Position numbers and translations under genes: made by a program. Below the pieces are notes generated by a model. The model searched no databases and was not told the DNA's origin. It was given only the letters and a program-made list of their open reading frames with translations. 64,000 bases of DNA from NCBI RefSeq assembly GCF_022803015.1, contig NZ_JAFKON010000003.1:310001-374000 (forward strand), in the 5' to 3' direction. The stretch is from Arthrobacter humicola (lineage in GTDB: Bacteria > Actinomycetota > Actinomycetes > Actinomycetales > Micrococcaceae). Below are positions 45,460 to 55,619 of the stretch, piece after piece (the first letter of the stretch is position 1; each line of letters starts with the position of its first letter).

Positions 45460-46986
45460 CTATTTCAGCAGCTTGCTGGCCTTGAATTGGAGGTCGACGT
45501 TGCCGGACCCGTTGCCCTTGGACGTTCCGTTGATCGCCGAGGTGGTCATGGCGAAGGTCAGTGTCGAGTGGGCGATCGCGTCAGCCATTTGCTCCAGCAC
45601 AGTGGTGTTGACGTTGGCGATGGTGTCGCAGGCCTGGTGGTAGCAGGCGTCATGCGCCACGTTCGGTGTCCCGCCGAACACTGCCGCTTCCGCCGCCGTC
45701 TTAAGGTCTTCCGCGCCGGTGAACAGGCCACCCGCCGGAATCCCGTTGTTGATGAACCCGGAGTAGTCCGAGCGCCCGTCGAACTGGGTCGGCGCAGTAG
45801 GCAGGTTCTGGGACTTGAAGTAGTCCAGGAAGACCTTCTCGACGAGCCCGGAGCCATTGGGGCCCTTCGTGCCGAAGGAGGAGCCGTCGCCGTCGTAGAC
45901 GAACCGCACAAAGTTCGGCGAGCCGACCATGTCGAAGTTGAGGTTGACCGCGTGGGCCTTGATCTGGCTCGCCGTCAGCTGGGATGTGTAGAAGTCGGAG
46001 CCGACAAGTCCGGGTTCCTCCCCTCCCCAGAAGGCGAAGCGGACCCTGTTCACGGGGGTCTGGCCCGACTTCTTCAGCTGGATCGCCGTCTCGAGGATGG
46101 CGGCTGTCCCGGTGCCGTTGTCGTTGATGCCCGGCCCTTCCGGCACGGAATCCAGGTGCGCACCCACCAGGACGGTGCGGTCCGCGCGTCCGCCGGTGTC
46201 GGCCAGGATGTTGAACGAGGTCAGCTTGGTGACGGTGGAGTTCACGGCGAGGTGCATGCTCACGCCGTTCAGCCCGGCGAGTTCGGCGCCGGTGGCGAAG
46301 CTGGTGCTGACCACCGGGATACCTGCCTGAGGCGCGTCCAGCGTGCCGCCGAAGAGGGCAAAGCGCTCGTCCGCCGGGTCCGCATTGCCCTGGTTGAAGA
46401 TGATGACGCCTGCCGCCCCGGCCGCGGCGGCGTTGTCCGCCTTGATCCGGAAGGTGCAGGTGCCGCGCTGGATCAGGGCGATGTTGCCCGCCGTGAACCC
46501 GCCGAAGTCGGCTGCCTCGCAGCCGCTGGTGGAGGCCCGGTCGCCGGCCAGGTTGATGTCGACGGCGCTCAGCGGGGCCGTGACGTTGCCGGAACCGGAA
46601 TAGTTCATATCGAGGAAGCCGTCCGGGGCGTCATAGGCGTAGGTTCGCGGGGAGGGCGAGAGGCGCTCCATCGACGCCGAGACGGTGTCGTAGCGCTCGT
46701 AGGGGAAGGTTTGCCGGACCGGGGCGTAGCCGGCGGCCCACAACTTGCGCTCGATGTACTGGGCGGAGGCTTCGTATCCCGGAGTGCTGGCAGCCCGGGT
46801 GCCACCGTTGGCGTCCGCGACGGCCTGGAGGGCCGCGAGGTGTTTCATGATGTTTGTTGCCGACACGGCAGCGCGCAGGGGTGCCGTGTTTGTTCCGTTG
46901 TCAGCGAGTGCGGGCGGCGCAAGGCTGGCCGCCAGTCCGATCGAGGCGGCGATGGCCGCGCGGCGGATATTCCGGCGTTGCTTCAT
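45460..46986 (-). CDS. secreted M28 family aminopeptidase with PA domain
   Basis: A 508-aa exported zinc peptidase. Signal peptide MKQRRNIRRAAIAASIGLAASLAPPALA, cleavage probably after ALA. A protease-associated domain (GNIALIQRGTCTFRIKADNA-AAGVIIFNQG, about residues 165-200) is inserted before the M28 catalytic core with GAHLDSVPEGPGINDNGTG, FWGGEEPGLVGS and YHQACDT metal/catalytic motifs. It resembles Streptomyces aminopeptidase S. It liberates N-terminal amino acids outside the cell. It lies downstream of parE on the same strand. Confidence 0.92.
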   Translation of the reverse strand: MKQRRNIRRAAIAASIGLAASLAPPALADNGTNTAPLRAAVSATNIMKHLAALQAVADANGGTRAASTPGYEASAQYIERKLWAAGYAPVRQTFPYERYDTVSASMERLSPSPRTYAYDAPDGFLDMNYSGSGNVTAPLSAVDINLAGDRASTSGCEAADFGGFTAGNIALIQRGTCTFRIKADNAAAAGAAGVIIFNQGNADPADERFALFGGTLDAPQAGIPVVSTSFATGAELAGLNGVSMHLAVNSTVTKLTSFNILADTGGRADRTVLVGAHLDSVPEGPGINDNGTGTAAILETAIQLKKSGQTPVNRVRFAFWGGEEPGLVGSDFYTSQLTASQIKAHAVNLNFDMVGSPNFVRFVYDGDGSSFGTKGPNGSGLVEKVFLDYFKSQNLPTAPTQFDGRSDYSGFINNGIPAGGLFTGAEDLKTAAEAAVFGGTPNVAHDACYHQACDTIANVNTTVLEQMADAIAHSTLTFAMTTSAINGTSKGNGSGNVDLQFKASKLLK

Positions 46987-47155
46987 AGGGTTCTCCTGGA
47001 TTCGGCTGCGGAATCCAATCCGGGCGTCCTTGCCCGCATGGGTGAGATGAAGCTATCGGAAGCACCTTGGGCAAAGGTTGAGAGAACCAGACGCCGGCGG
47101 AGCAGCCGCGACGGCACAGATTTCCGTCGCCGGGCCCGTCCCCGCCGACGGGACG

Positions 47156-49264
47156 TCAGGCGTCGATGCGCTCCCGGTCCAGGTTGGCGGCGCCTGCAAT
47201 GATGAAGTCCTTGCGCGGCGCCACGTCCGAGCCCATGAGGAGGTCGAAAGTCTCTTCGGCCTGCTTGGCGTTCTCGATCCCGACCTTGCGGAGCGTCCGG
47301 TGCCGCGGGTCCATGGTGGTTTCGGCCAGCTGCTCGGCATCCATTTCGCCCAGCCCCTTGTACCGCTGGATCGGCTCTTTGTAGCGCTTGCCCTCCTTGG
47401 CGAGCCGCGCCAGCAGGACATGGAGCTCAGCCTCGGAGTAGGTGTAGATCATCTCGTTGGCCTTCTGGCCGGCGTTGACGACCTCCACACGGTGCAGCGG
47501 CGGGACGGCGGCGAAGACGCGCCCCTCGTCGATCATCGGACGCATGTAGCGGAAGAAGAGCGTCAGGAGCAGGGTCCGGATGTGGGCGCCGTCGACGTCG
47601 GCGTCGGTCATCAGGATCACTTTGCCGTACCGGGCGGCGCTGATGTCGAACGTGCGGCCGGAACCAGCCCCCACCACCTGGATCAGGGCAGCGCACTCGG
47701 CGTTGGAGAGCATGTCCCCCACCGAGGCCTTCTGGACGTTGAGGATTTTGCCGCGGATCGGCAGGAGCGCCTGGAAGTCGGAGGACCGCGCCAGCTTGGC
47801 GGTGCCGAGTGCGGAGTCGCCTTCGACGATGAACAGTTCGGAGCGTCCGACGTCGTCGGTGCGGCAGTCGGCGAGCTTGGTGGGCATGGAGGAGGTTTCC
47901 AGCGCATTCTTGCGGCGCTGGGTTTCCTTGTGGACCCGCGCCGAGATGCGGGACTTCATCTCGCTGACGATCTTTTCCAGCAGCAGCGCGGACTGGGCCT
48001 TGTCGTTGCGGTTGGCGGAGGTCAGCTTCGCGGTGATCTCCTGTTCCACCACCTTGGCCACGATCGCCCGGACGGCGGAGGTGCCCAGGATTTCCTTGGT
48101 CTGGCCCTCGAACTGCGGTTCGGCCAGCCGGACGGTCAGGACCGCGGTCAGGCCGGCGAAGATGTCGTCCTTTTCGATCTTGTCGTTGCCGGCCTTGAGC
48201 TTGCGGGCATTGGTCTCCACGGCCTTCCGGAAGGTCTTGAGCAGGGCCTGCTCGAAGCCGGACTGGTGGGTGCCGCCCTTGGGCGTGGAAATGATGTTGA
48301 CGAAGGTCCGGACCGTGCTGTCGTAGCCGATCCCCCAGCGCAGCGCGACGTCGACCTCACAGTCGCGTTCGACCTCCGCGAGCTGGCTGTGGCCCTTTTC
48401 GTCGAGGACGGGGACGGTTTCCTTGAATTTCCCGGCACCATGGAGACGCCAGATATCCGTGACGGCGGGGTCGGCGGCGAGGAAGTCGACAAATTCGGAG
48501 ATGCCGCCGTCGTGGTGGAAAACCTCTTCATGCGGGCCCGATTCTCCGGGCGTGCCGGCAATCCTGCGTTCATCCCGGACCGTGAGCTTCAGCCCGGGGA
48601 CCAGGAACGAGGTCTGGCGCGCACGCGCGGCGAGGTCATCGTAGGAGAATTTGGCGTCGGGCGTGAAAATCTGCCGGTCCGCCCAGTAGCGGATCCGGGT
48701 TCCGGTCACGCCGCGCTTGGCCTTGCCCACGACATCGAGCACAGAGCCGTCGATGAAGGGTTCGAAGAGAGTCGCGGGGTCCGGCTTGGTGCCCGGATCC
48801 TTGAACCGGCCCGGTTCCCCCCGGCGGAAGGACATCTTGTATGTCTTGCCGCCGCGGTCCACTTCGACGTCGAGGCGGGCCGAGAGCGCGTTGACCACCG
48901 AGGCGCCCACGCCGTGCAGGCCGCCGGAAGCGGTGTAGGAGCCGCCGCCGAACTTTCCGCCGGCGTGCAGTTTGGTGAAGACGACCTCGACGCCGGTCAG
49001 CCCGGTTTTCGGTTCGACGTCCACGGGGATGCCGCGGCCGTCGTCGTGGATCTCGACCGAGTTGTCCGCGTGGAGGATGATCTTGATGTCGTGGCCGAAG
49101 CCGGCGAGGGCCTCGTCGACGGAGTTGTCGATGATTTCCCAGAGGCAGTGCATGAGGCCGCGGGAGTCCGTGGAGCCGATGTACATGCCCGGGCGCTTAC
49201 GGACGGCCTCGAGGCCCTCCAGCACGGAGAGGTGCCGGGCGGTGTAATCAGAACTGGGTGCCAC
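47156..49264 (-). CDS. parE: DNA topoisomerase IV subunit B
   Basis: A 702-aa GHKL ATPase subunit. The ATP site EIIDNSVDEALAG (Glu43, Asn47), the lid GGLHGVGASVVNALS, the TOPRIM metal residues in VEGDSALG (about 480) and TDADVDGAHIRTLL (about 555) are visible. Start GTG (VAPSSDYTARHLSVLEGLEAV) is supported by AAGGAG 11 nt upstream; the open frame extends further but lacks homology-like sequence. Position next to sigA and presence of parC in the window favour ParE over GyrB. Confidence 0.9.
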   Translation of the reverse strand: MAPSSDYTARHLSVLEGLEAVRKRPGMYIGSTDSRGLMHCLWEIIDNSVDEALAGFGHDIKIILHADNSVEIHDDGRGIPVDVEPKTGLTGVEVVFTKLHAGGKFGGGSYTASGGLHGVGASVVNALSARLDVEVDRGGKTYKMSFRRGEPGRFKDPGTKPDPATLFEPFIDGSVLDVVGKAKRGVTGTRIRYWADRQIFTPDAKFSYDDLAARARQTSFLVPGLKLTVRDERRIAGTPGESGPHEEVFHHDGGISEFVDFLAADPAVTDIWRLHGAGKFKETVPVLDEKGHSQLAEVERDCEVDVALRWGIGYDSTVRTFVNIISTPKGGTHQSGFEQALLKTFRKAVETNARKLKAGNDKIEKDDIFAGLTAVLTVRLAEPQFEGQTKEILGTSAVRAIVAKVVEQEITAKLTSANRNDKAQSALLLEKIVSEMKSRISARVHKETQRRKNALETSSMPTKLADCRTDDVGRSELFIVEGDSALGTAKLARSSDFQALLPIRGKILNVQKASVGDMLSNAECAALIQVVGAGSGRTFDISAARYGKVILMTDADVDGAHIRTLLLTLFFRYMRPMIDEGRVFAAVPPLHRVEVVNAGQKANEMIYTYSEAELHVLLARLAKEGKRYKEPIQRYKGLGEMDAEQLAETTMDPRHRTLRKVGIENAKQAEETFDLLMGSDVAPRKDFIIAGAANLDRERIDA

Positions 49265-49461
49265 GGGTCGTGAACTCCTTAGAGGATCGGGACAGCCACC
49301 GCAGCGTGCGCAGACGGCAGTCACAGAATTTGACGCTCTTCCTAGGTTAGTCGGACTCCGGGTGATCGATGGTCTGCCACTCCCCGCGGGGGCTCTCCGG
49401 CCACCCGCCGTTACTGAGACGTGATACGCGGACAGCGAAAGTAGGCCATCCGTGCCATGGT

Positions 49462-49490
49462 TTGGCCACGAATGCTGGTTATATAGGTAT
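49462..49490 (+). promoter_or_regulatory. candidate promoter of the DUF7455 gene
   Basis: TTGGCC (49462-49467) and TAGGTA (49484-49489) are spaced by 16 bp in a locally AT-rich stretch (TTATATAGGTATA), 25 bp before the gene start. The spacing fits a housekeeping promoter. Confidence 0.4.
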
Positions 49491-49514
49491 ACCGATCTAC
49501 TAAGGAGGCCGAAC

Positions 49515-49736
49515 ATGACAACAGCAGTTGCGGACCGCACACTGACCGCCGCAGACCGGTGCGATCGTTGCGGAGCACAGGCATATGTCCGAGTTGTTCT
49601 CGGTGCCTCCGGCGGTGAGCTTCTTTTCTGCGGCCACCACGCACGCGCCGTAGAACCGACCCTCAAGCCGCTCAGTTCAGACTGGCATGATGAGACTGAC
49701 CGCCTTCACCAGAAGGCTCCGGTTCCGGTCGACTAG
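49515..49736 (+). CDS. DUF7455 family small zinc-ribbon-like protein
   Basis: A 73-aa protein conserved in actinobacteria next to sigA/parE. It has a probable zinc knuckle: CDRCGAQAYVRVVL then LLFCGHHARAVEP (CxxC and CxxH). A good ribosome site (AAGGAGG, 6 nt spacing) precedes the ATG and a strong hairpin follows the stop, so it is a monocistronic unit. Function unknown. Confidence 0.88.
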   Translation: MTTAVADRTLTAADRCDRCGAQAYVRVVLGASGGELLFCGHHARAVEPTLKPLSSDWHDETDRLHQKAPVPVD

Positions 49737-49793
49737 ACCGCACCGGCTTCAGCCCGGCACCCTACAGGGTTCCCGGCGACCTGAGACCACTGC

Positions 49794-49826
49794 ATCAGGG
49801 CCCCTCCATACCGGAGGGGCCCTGAT
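49794..49826 (+). terminator. terminator of the DUF7455 gene
   Basis: Perfect 14-bp arms ATCAGGGCCCCTCC and GGAGGGGCCCTGAT around ATACC, 57 bp after the stop, followed by TCGTTAAG. Confidence 0.75.
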
Positions 49827-49885
49827 TCGTTAAGTGCTGATTCGTTAAGTGCTGGTTCGTCAGGTGCCGGTTCGCTTAGGTGCCG
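49826..49885. repeat. four 15-bp tandem repeats
   Basis: Units TTCGTTAAGTGCTGA, TTCGTTAAGTGCTGG, TTCGTCAGGTGCCGG and TTCGCTTAGGTGCCG lie head to tail between the DUF7455 and sigA terminators. They drift progressively from the consensus. Non-coding. Confidence 0.8.
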
Positions 49886-49908
49886 TGCACCCCGCCGCAG
49901 CGGCAAAA

Positions 49909-49975
49909 AGCAATGCGGGGTCCCTTCCGGCCCGTTCCTCCGGTGAGGATGGGCGGGAAGCGACCCCGCATTGCT
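49909..49975 (-). terminator. sigA terminator
   Basis: Arms AGCAATGCGGGGTC and GACCCCGCATTGCT are perfect over 14 bp with a partly paired 39-nt interior. On the minus strand TTTTT follows at once, a classic intrinsic terminator 33 bp after the sigA stop. Confidence 0.85.
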
Positions 49976-50008
49976 GGGAACCTTTACCCGGTCTGCGACC
50001 AGTGGCGC

Positions 50009-51337
<1,329 letters not shown>

Positions 51338-51452
51338 TGAAAACCTTTCTAGCTGCGGTCTGCGGAATCACCATACGGGCAACACCACTATGACCCTGTC
51401 AAGTCCGTGTTCAACATCAGGTGCAACCACGACCAGCAGAGCCACTTAGTAG

Positions 51453-51478
51453 AACTGCTGGCGCGGCCTTAATGTTCC
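51453..51478 (-). promoter_or_regulatory. candidate SigR/SigH-type promoter of sigA
   Basis: On the minus strand GGAAC (51478-51474), an 18-bp spacer and GTT (51455-51453) match the thiol-oxidative-stress ECF promoter pattern. Transcription would begin about 110 bp before the GTG. A perfect TTGACA (51402-51397) lies closer but has no well-spaced -10. Confidence 0.4.
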
Positions 51479-51620
51479 CTGTTTCCAAGGATCATTTAGG
51501 GCACTTGATACACGGACCCAACCGGGTCTCGGCAACCATTGTCTCACGGTTTTCAGGCCGGGTGCCTTTCGCGACGCCGGGTCGACGATATCGCGGCGGC
51601 TCGCACGCCGCGTCAGGACC

Positions 51621-53129
51621 TCATGCCGCGTCCGGGGCAAACTTCTGCCAGGCCGCCTCCCGCCTGGCAGCCCAGCCGCAAAGGGTGCCGCGCCGGCCAA
51701 GCTCTGCCAGCAGTTCCGCGAGCCTGTATCCCGGGTGGCCCTGCAAGGCCTGACGGTAGAGCGCGTCGGCGTAGGAGCCGCGGCCACGGCACCATTCGAT
51801 CCAGCCCCGCGCCGTCACGGCGGCTGCCGTTGCTTCCCCGTCACCAAGGCGGCCGAGCCGTTCCAGGACCCGCTCGAGCCCGACCATCAGGGTCCAGTCC
51901 GGAACCGACGGCGCCAGTCCGAGCAGGACTTCCCCGTAACCGGGAACAGCTCCGGCTGCAGGCACGGCGCCGGCGGCGGACCCGCCGCTGCCGGGTGCCA
52001 CCGGCAGGGGCATCCGCGGAGCGGTCCTGGACCGGGAAGTGCGGCCGGACATTGGACCCGGCAGGGGGCTGGGCGTCGGTCGGGGCCGTGAGGCGGGCGT
52101 GTTATCGGGGAAAGCGGCGGACCCGGGGTCTGGGTCGAAGATACCGAAGTCCTCGGCGCCGCGTTCGGCCGCGGACCGTCCGGCGGCCGCCATCACCAGG
52201 ACCGCATCCCGCCATGACGGAATGCACAGGCTGGCCCGCAGGTAGCCGGCGAGTTCCGGTGAGAGCTGAAGCGGCCGGCCAATGGTCCAGGGATCGGGCG
52301 TCCCGGAGCCGGTGGTCCCGGCGTCGGTCCCGGCGTCGGGCGTCCCGGAGCCGGTGGTCCCGGCGTCGGTCCCGGCGTCGGGGACGGCACCCCTAGCCAC
52401 GTCACCCGGGGTGGGGACCGGAAGGGGCTCCTGGCCAATGGCGGCCTGCATGGCCATCATCCAGACATCGAGGACCTGGTCGAATTGGGCCCGGTCCCGC
52501 CGTCGCGGGGAGAATTGCTCCGCCCAGCCGCACTCGGCAAGGCTCACCGCGGGGTCCACCGGCAGCGGCGCCGGGCTGGTCCCCTGGGTGCCGGGGACCG
52601 CGCCGACGCTGCTGCCGCGGTAGACCATCTCGGCGTTGAGCCTGCTGTTCCTGATCTGCTCGACCGGACGGCCGGGCATCCCACAGCAGTCCGGATCGCT
52701 GCAGTGTGCGTTGCGCCAGAACTCAGTACCGATAATCCAGGCATCCCTCAACGGCAATCCGGCTGCCTCAAGGGCAAGCTCGAGTTCTTTGAGCAGGTCC
52801 GCCCACGCATGGCCGTCGCCGGCGCTGTCCGTCTCCGTGTCGGCGTCGGCGTCGGAGTCGGCGTCAGTGAAGAAGGCCAGCAGCGAACCGTCGGCCGCGT
52901 CGTCCGCCTGCAGATAGGCCACGACATTTCGTGCGAAGCCGGCCAGCATGTCCCTCCGGCCTGAGCCGCCTCCGGGCACGGGGAGGTCGACCCGCAAGGT
53001 GGCTCCGAGGCGTTTGCCCTGCAAGGTCATGGCCACGAGGCTGTTTTCCGGCCAGTAGCCGAGGGAGTGCGGGATGAAGCCCAGGATGTCTTCGGGGCCG
53101 GTGATTCTCAGGTGATCGGGAGCTGTCAT
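51621..53129 (-). CDS. DUF4192 domain-containing protein
   Basis: A 502-aa actinobacterial protein of unknown function. It starts MTAPDHLRITGPEDILGFIPHSLGYWPENSLVAMTL, the typical DUF4192 N-terminus, with WAEQFSPRRRDRAQFDQVLDVW in the middle and a helical C-terminus (ARGWIEWCRGRGSYADALYRQAL). Two low-complexity inserts are present: an Asp-rich stretch near residue 92 and an in-frame 42-bp DNA duplication encoding DAGTDAGTTGSGTP twice (about 250-278). The upstream 185 bp carry four DnaA-box-like units. Confidence 0.88.
   Translation of the reverse strand: MTAPDHLRITGPEDILGFIPHSLGYWPENSLVAMTLQGKRLGATLRVDLPVPGGGSGRRDMLAGFARNVVAYLQADDAADGSLLAFFTDADSDADADTETDSAGDGHAWADLLKELELALEAAGLPLRDAWIIGTEFWRNAHCSDPDCCGMPGRPVEQIRNSRLNAEMVYRGSSVGAVPGTQGTSPAPLPVDPAVSLAECGWAEQFSPRRRDRAQFDQVLDVWMMAMQAAIGQEPLPVPTPGDVARGAVPDAGTDAGTTGSGTPDAGTDAGTTGSGTPDPWTIGRPLQLSPELAGYLRASLCIPSWRDAVLVMAAAGRSAAERGAEDFGIFDPDPGSAAFPDNTPASRPRPTPSPLPGPMSGRTSRSRTAPRMPLPVAPGSGGSAAGAVPAAGAVPGYGEVLLGLAPSVPDWTLMVGLERVLERLGRLGDGEATAAAVTARGWIEWCRGRGSYADALYRQALQGHPGYRLAELLAELGRRGTLCGWAARREAAWQKFAPDAA
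52296..52379 (-). repeat. 42-bp in-frame tandem duplication in the DUF4192 gene
   Basis: Two identical 42-bp units beginning GGGCGTCCCGGAGCC (plus strand) lie head to tail. They encode a 14-residue Gly/Thr/Asp linker repeat. Perfect identity suggests a recent slippage event. Confidence 0.9.
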
Positions 53130-53181
53130 AAGCCCAGCTTCGCGGCGGCCGCGTCCCCGGCGACAGTACCGGGTTGCGCTA

Positions 53182-53235
53182 TGTGGATAAACGACGGTGG
53201 ATAGACGACCGGGGATAGCCATCCGTGGATAAGCA
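53182..53235. repeat. four DnaA-box-like units with 14-bp period
   Basis: TGTGGATAA (53182), GGTGGATAG (53196), CGGGGATAG (53210) and CGTGGATAA (53224) begin exactly 14 bp apart. The first is a perfect reverse of the DnaA box TTATCCACA. They lie 53 bp upstream of the DUF4192 start. Confidence 0.7.
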
Positions 53236-53314
53236 ACAGTGACTGGACGCACAAAGGCACGAACGCCTGATGAGAATCGCCGGCAGACCAGCCCATACCG
53301 CCCAAACAGCTGGT

Positions 53315-54646
53315 TCAGGGCGTGCGGCGGCGCTCCGCGACCAGCCTGCGCTGCTCGGCCAGGGACTTGAGCAGCGGCGGAACCATGACTCCCTGGGCCG
53401 CCATCTGGCGTCGGACCTTCCGCCGGGTCACCATGATGGCTCCTGCTCCCCCGGCCAGCAGCAGGAACTGCACGCTCAGGGCCACGCGGAACGGATCCAG
53501 GCCGTAGAGCTCCCCCTGCGAGAACCCGGAGGCATGCAGGACGTCGAGCACCAGCCCGATCAGGTAAATGGACACGAGCGCGGCGATGAAGCCACCCACG
53601 TTGACGATCCCGGTGGCGGTGCCGAGCCGGTGGGCCGGGTTGAAGGTCCGGGCGAAATCGAAGCCGATCATGGAGCCGGGGCCGCCGACGGCGAGTGTCA
53701 CCACCAGCGCAGCCAGGAGCCAGAGCGGCGCGCGTCCCGGCACCAGCAGAACCGCCGCCCAGGCGGCAGCCGTGCATCCGGAAATGAGCAGCACCATAGT
53801 GGAGCGCCGCAGCGGATGCCGGGCAACGAATCGGCCCATCAGGGGTCCGGCGGCGATGGCGCCGGCGACGTACAGCGCCATGAGGGCCGAGACCGTGCCG
53901 CGGTCCAGTCCCTCGGCGGAAATCAGGAAAGGGTAGCCCCACGTCATGGCAAAAACGGTGCCGCTGAACTGGACGGTGAAGTGGCTCCACAGCCCGAGCC
54001 GGGTCCCGGGTTGCCGCCAGGCGTGTCCCAGCGAAATGCCGGTGGCGCGCAGCCCCTGGGACTGTGCCGGTGCGGAGTGCCCGGGCGGAAGGTCCTGGAG
54101 CAGGATCAGCACCAGCACGACGGCGAGGCCGGACATCGCGGCGAGCGTCAGGAAGGCCGGCGTCCACCCCGCGGAGTGCAGGATCATGGCGAACGGCACC
54201 ACGCTGAAGAGCTGGCCGAGCTGGCCGGACATGCCGGTCAGCTGCGTCAGGAGGGGGACGCGCCCCGGGGCGAACCAGAGCGGGATGAGCCGGATGACGG
54301 AAATAAACGTCATGGCGTCACCGGCGCCCACCAGCACACGTCCCAGGACTCCGCCGGGAATGTTGTCGGCAAACGCCAGCTGAAGCTGGCCGAGTCCCAT
54401 CAGGACACCACCGCCCGCCAGCATCGCGCGGGAGCCAAACCGGTCCACCAGAATGCCCACAGGAATCTGCAGCGCCGCATAAACCAGCAGCTGCAGCACG
54501 GTGAAGAAGGAGATCTCCGCGGCACTGGCGTGGAAGCGTTCCGTTGCCTCCAGGCCGACCACCCCGAAGGAGGTCCGTTGGCTGACCGCCACGAGATAGG
54601 CGAAGATCCCGACGATCCAGATCAGCCAGGCGCGGGGAGAGGTCAC
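53315..54646 (-). CDS. MFS transporter
   Basis: A 443-aa major facilitator with about 12 helices. It begins MTSPRAWLIWIVGIFAYLVAVSQRTSFGVVGLEATERF and has the loop 2-3 motif GILVDRFGSRAMLAGG, typical of the NNP/ACS-like MFS group. The C-terminal tail is basic (RRKVRRQMAAQG... RRLVAERRRTP). The substrate is not evident; a drug or organic-anion exporter is possible. It starts 34 bp after the PAC2 gene on the same strand. Confidence 0.9.
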   Translation of the reverse strand: MTSPRAWLIWIVGIFAYLVAVSQRTSFGVVGLEATERFHASAAEISFFTVLQLLVYAALQIPVGILVDRFGSRAMLAGGGVLMGLGQLQLAFADNIPGGVLGRVLVGAGDAMTFISVIRLIPLWFAPGRVPLLTQLTGMSGQLGQLFSVVPFAMILHSAGWTPAFLTLAAMSGLAVVLVLILLQDLPPGHSAPAQSQGLRATGISLGHAWRQPGTRLGLWSHFTVQFSGTVFAMTWGYPFLISAEGLDRGTVSALMALYVAGAIAAGPLMGRFVARHPLRRSTMVLLISGCTAAAWAAVLLVPGRAPLWLLAALVVTLAVGGPGSMIGFDFARTFNPAHRLGTATGIVNVGGFIAALVSIYLIGLVLDVLHASGFSQGELYGLDPFRVALSVQFLLLAGGAGAIMVTRRKVRRQMAAQGVMVPPLLKSLAEQRRLVAERRRTP

Positions 54647-54680
54647 TCCCCCATTATGCCCGGCTCAGGATAAATAGTAT

Positions 54681-55619
54681 TTATTCGCCGGGTTCTTTAC
54701 GGGCCAGGTACGCCTCGACGGCGGCACCAAGGGCGTCGGCGTTGGGCAGCTGGTCGTTCTCGTCTGCCAGCAGCGACCTCCGGACCGTCCCCTCGGCCTT
54801 TTCGTCGTACCGGGTCTCCAGCCGTGAGACCACCTGCTGGACCTCCTCGGATGCCTCGATCTGCTCGGCAATCTGCCGGCCCACCTCGCGTCCCGCCTCG
54901 CGCAGACGGTCGGTCGGCAGCATGAGCGACGTTGCCGCGCCCAGGTACTCGAGCCCGGCGACGGCGGCCGTGGGGTATTCGGCTTCGGCCAGGTAGTGCG
55001 GCACATGGATCACATAGCCGGCGATGTTCCGGCCGGCCTCCGTCAGCCGCAGCTCCAGGATGTGGCCCACCGCGGCCGGCACCTCCACTGTGGGCTTCCA
55101 GACAGAGATTCCCTCGATCAGCTCCGGCCGGTTGCCGTGCACGGTCACACCGACCGGCCGGGTGTGGGGAACGGGCATCGGGATCGAATGGATCCAGGTG
55201 ACGAGGTTGACGTCGAGCTCCTCAACGAGACCGACGACGGCGCGCGCGAAGCGCTCCCATTGCAGGTCCGGCTCGAACCCGGCAAGGAGCAGGAACGGGC
55301 TGCCCAGTCCGTCGACCAGCCGGTAGAGCGCCAGGCTCGGTGCCTGGTAGTCCTGCAGGTGGTCCTCGACGAAGCTGACCTGCGGGCGCCGGGACCGGTA
55401 GTCGATCAGCTGGTCGGCGTCGAACTCGGCGATCATCTCGGCATCGAGCGTGTCCAGCAGTTCAGCGGTGATCTGCCGGACCACGTGGCCCGCGTCGGCG
55501 AAGCCGGTGAACCCCATGACGAGGTTGAGTCCGCGCAGTTCGGTGCTGGAGAACAGCGCGTCATCACGGATATAGAGCGACTGGGGATCCAGCAAAGAGC
55601 CGGAAATCCGTTCAATCAC
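54681..55619 (-). CDS. PAC2 family protein (proteasome assembly chaperone-like)
   Basis: A 312-aa PAC2 protein. In eukaryotes PAC2 helps proteasome assembly; actinobacterial homologues are proteasome-era proteins of unsettled role. Visible features are GLNLVMGFTGFADAGHVVRQI, VSFVEDHLQDYQAPSLALYRLVDGLGSPFLLLAGFEPDLQWERF and GIPMPVPHTRP-like loop (HSIPMPVPHTRPVGVTVH). The C-terminal 60 residues are a helical acidic tail (EQIEASEEVQQVVSRLETRYDEK). It is divergent from pepA. Confidence 0.9.
   Translation of the reverse strand: MIERISGSLLDPQSLYIRDDALFSSTELRGLNLVMGFTGFADAGHVVRQITAELLDTLDAEMIAEFDADQLIDYRSRRPQVSFVEDHLQDYQAPSLALYRLVDGLGSPFLLLAGFEPDLQWERFARAVVGLVEELDVNLVTWIHSIPMPVPHTRPVGVTVHGNRPELIEGISVWKPTVEVPAAVGHILELRLTEAGRNIAGYVIHVPHYLAEAEYPTAAVAGLEYLGAATSLMLPTDRLREAGREVGRQIAEQIEASEEVQQVVSRLETRYDEKAEGTVRRSLLADENDQLPNADALGAAVEAYLARKEPGE

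Noticed and set aside
47078..49273. 731-codon plus-strand frame opposite parE
   Set aside because: Antisense shadow in GC-rich coding DNA; parE on the minus strand has all family motifs.
49265..49666. Longer parE start upstream of the GTG at 49264
   Set aside because: The extra residues overlap the divergent DUF7455 gene and have no topoisomerase character; the GTG has a good ribosome site.
53130..54167. Upstream extension of the DUF4192 frame into the MFS gene
   Set aside because: The conserved DUF4192 N-terminus begins at 53129 and the extension is the antisense-like shadow of the transporter gene.
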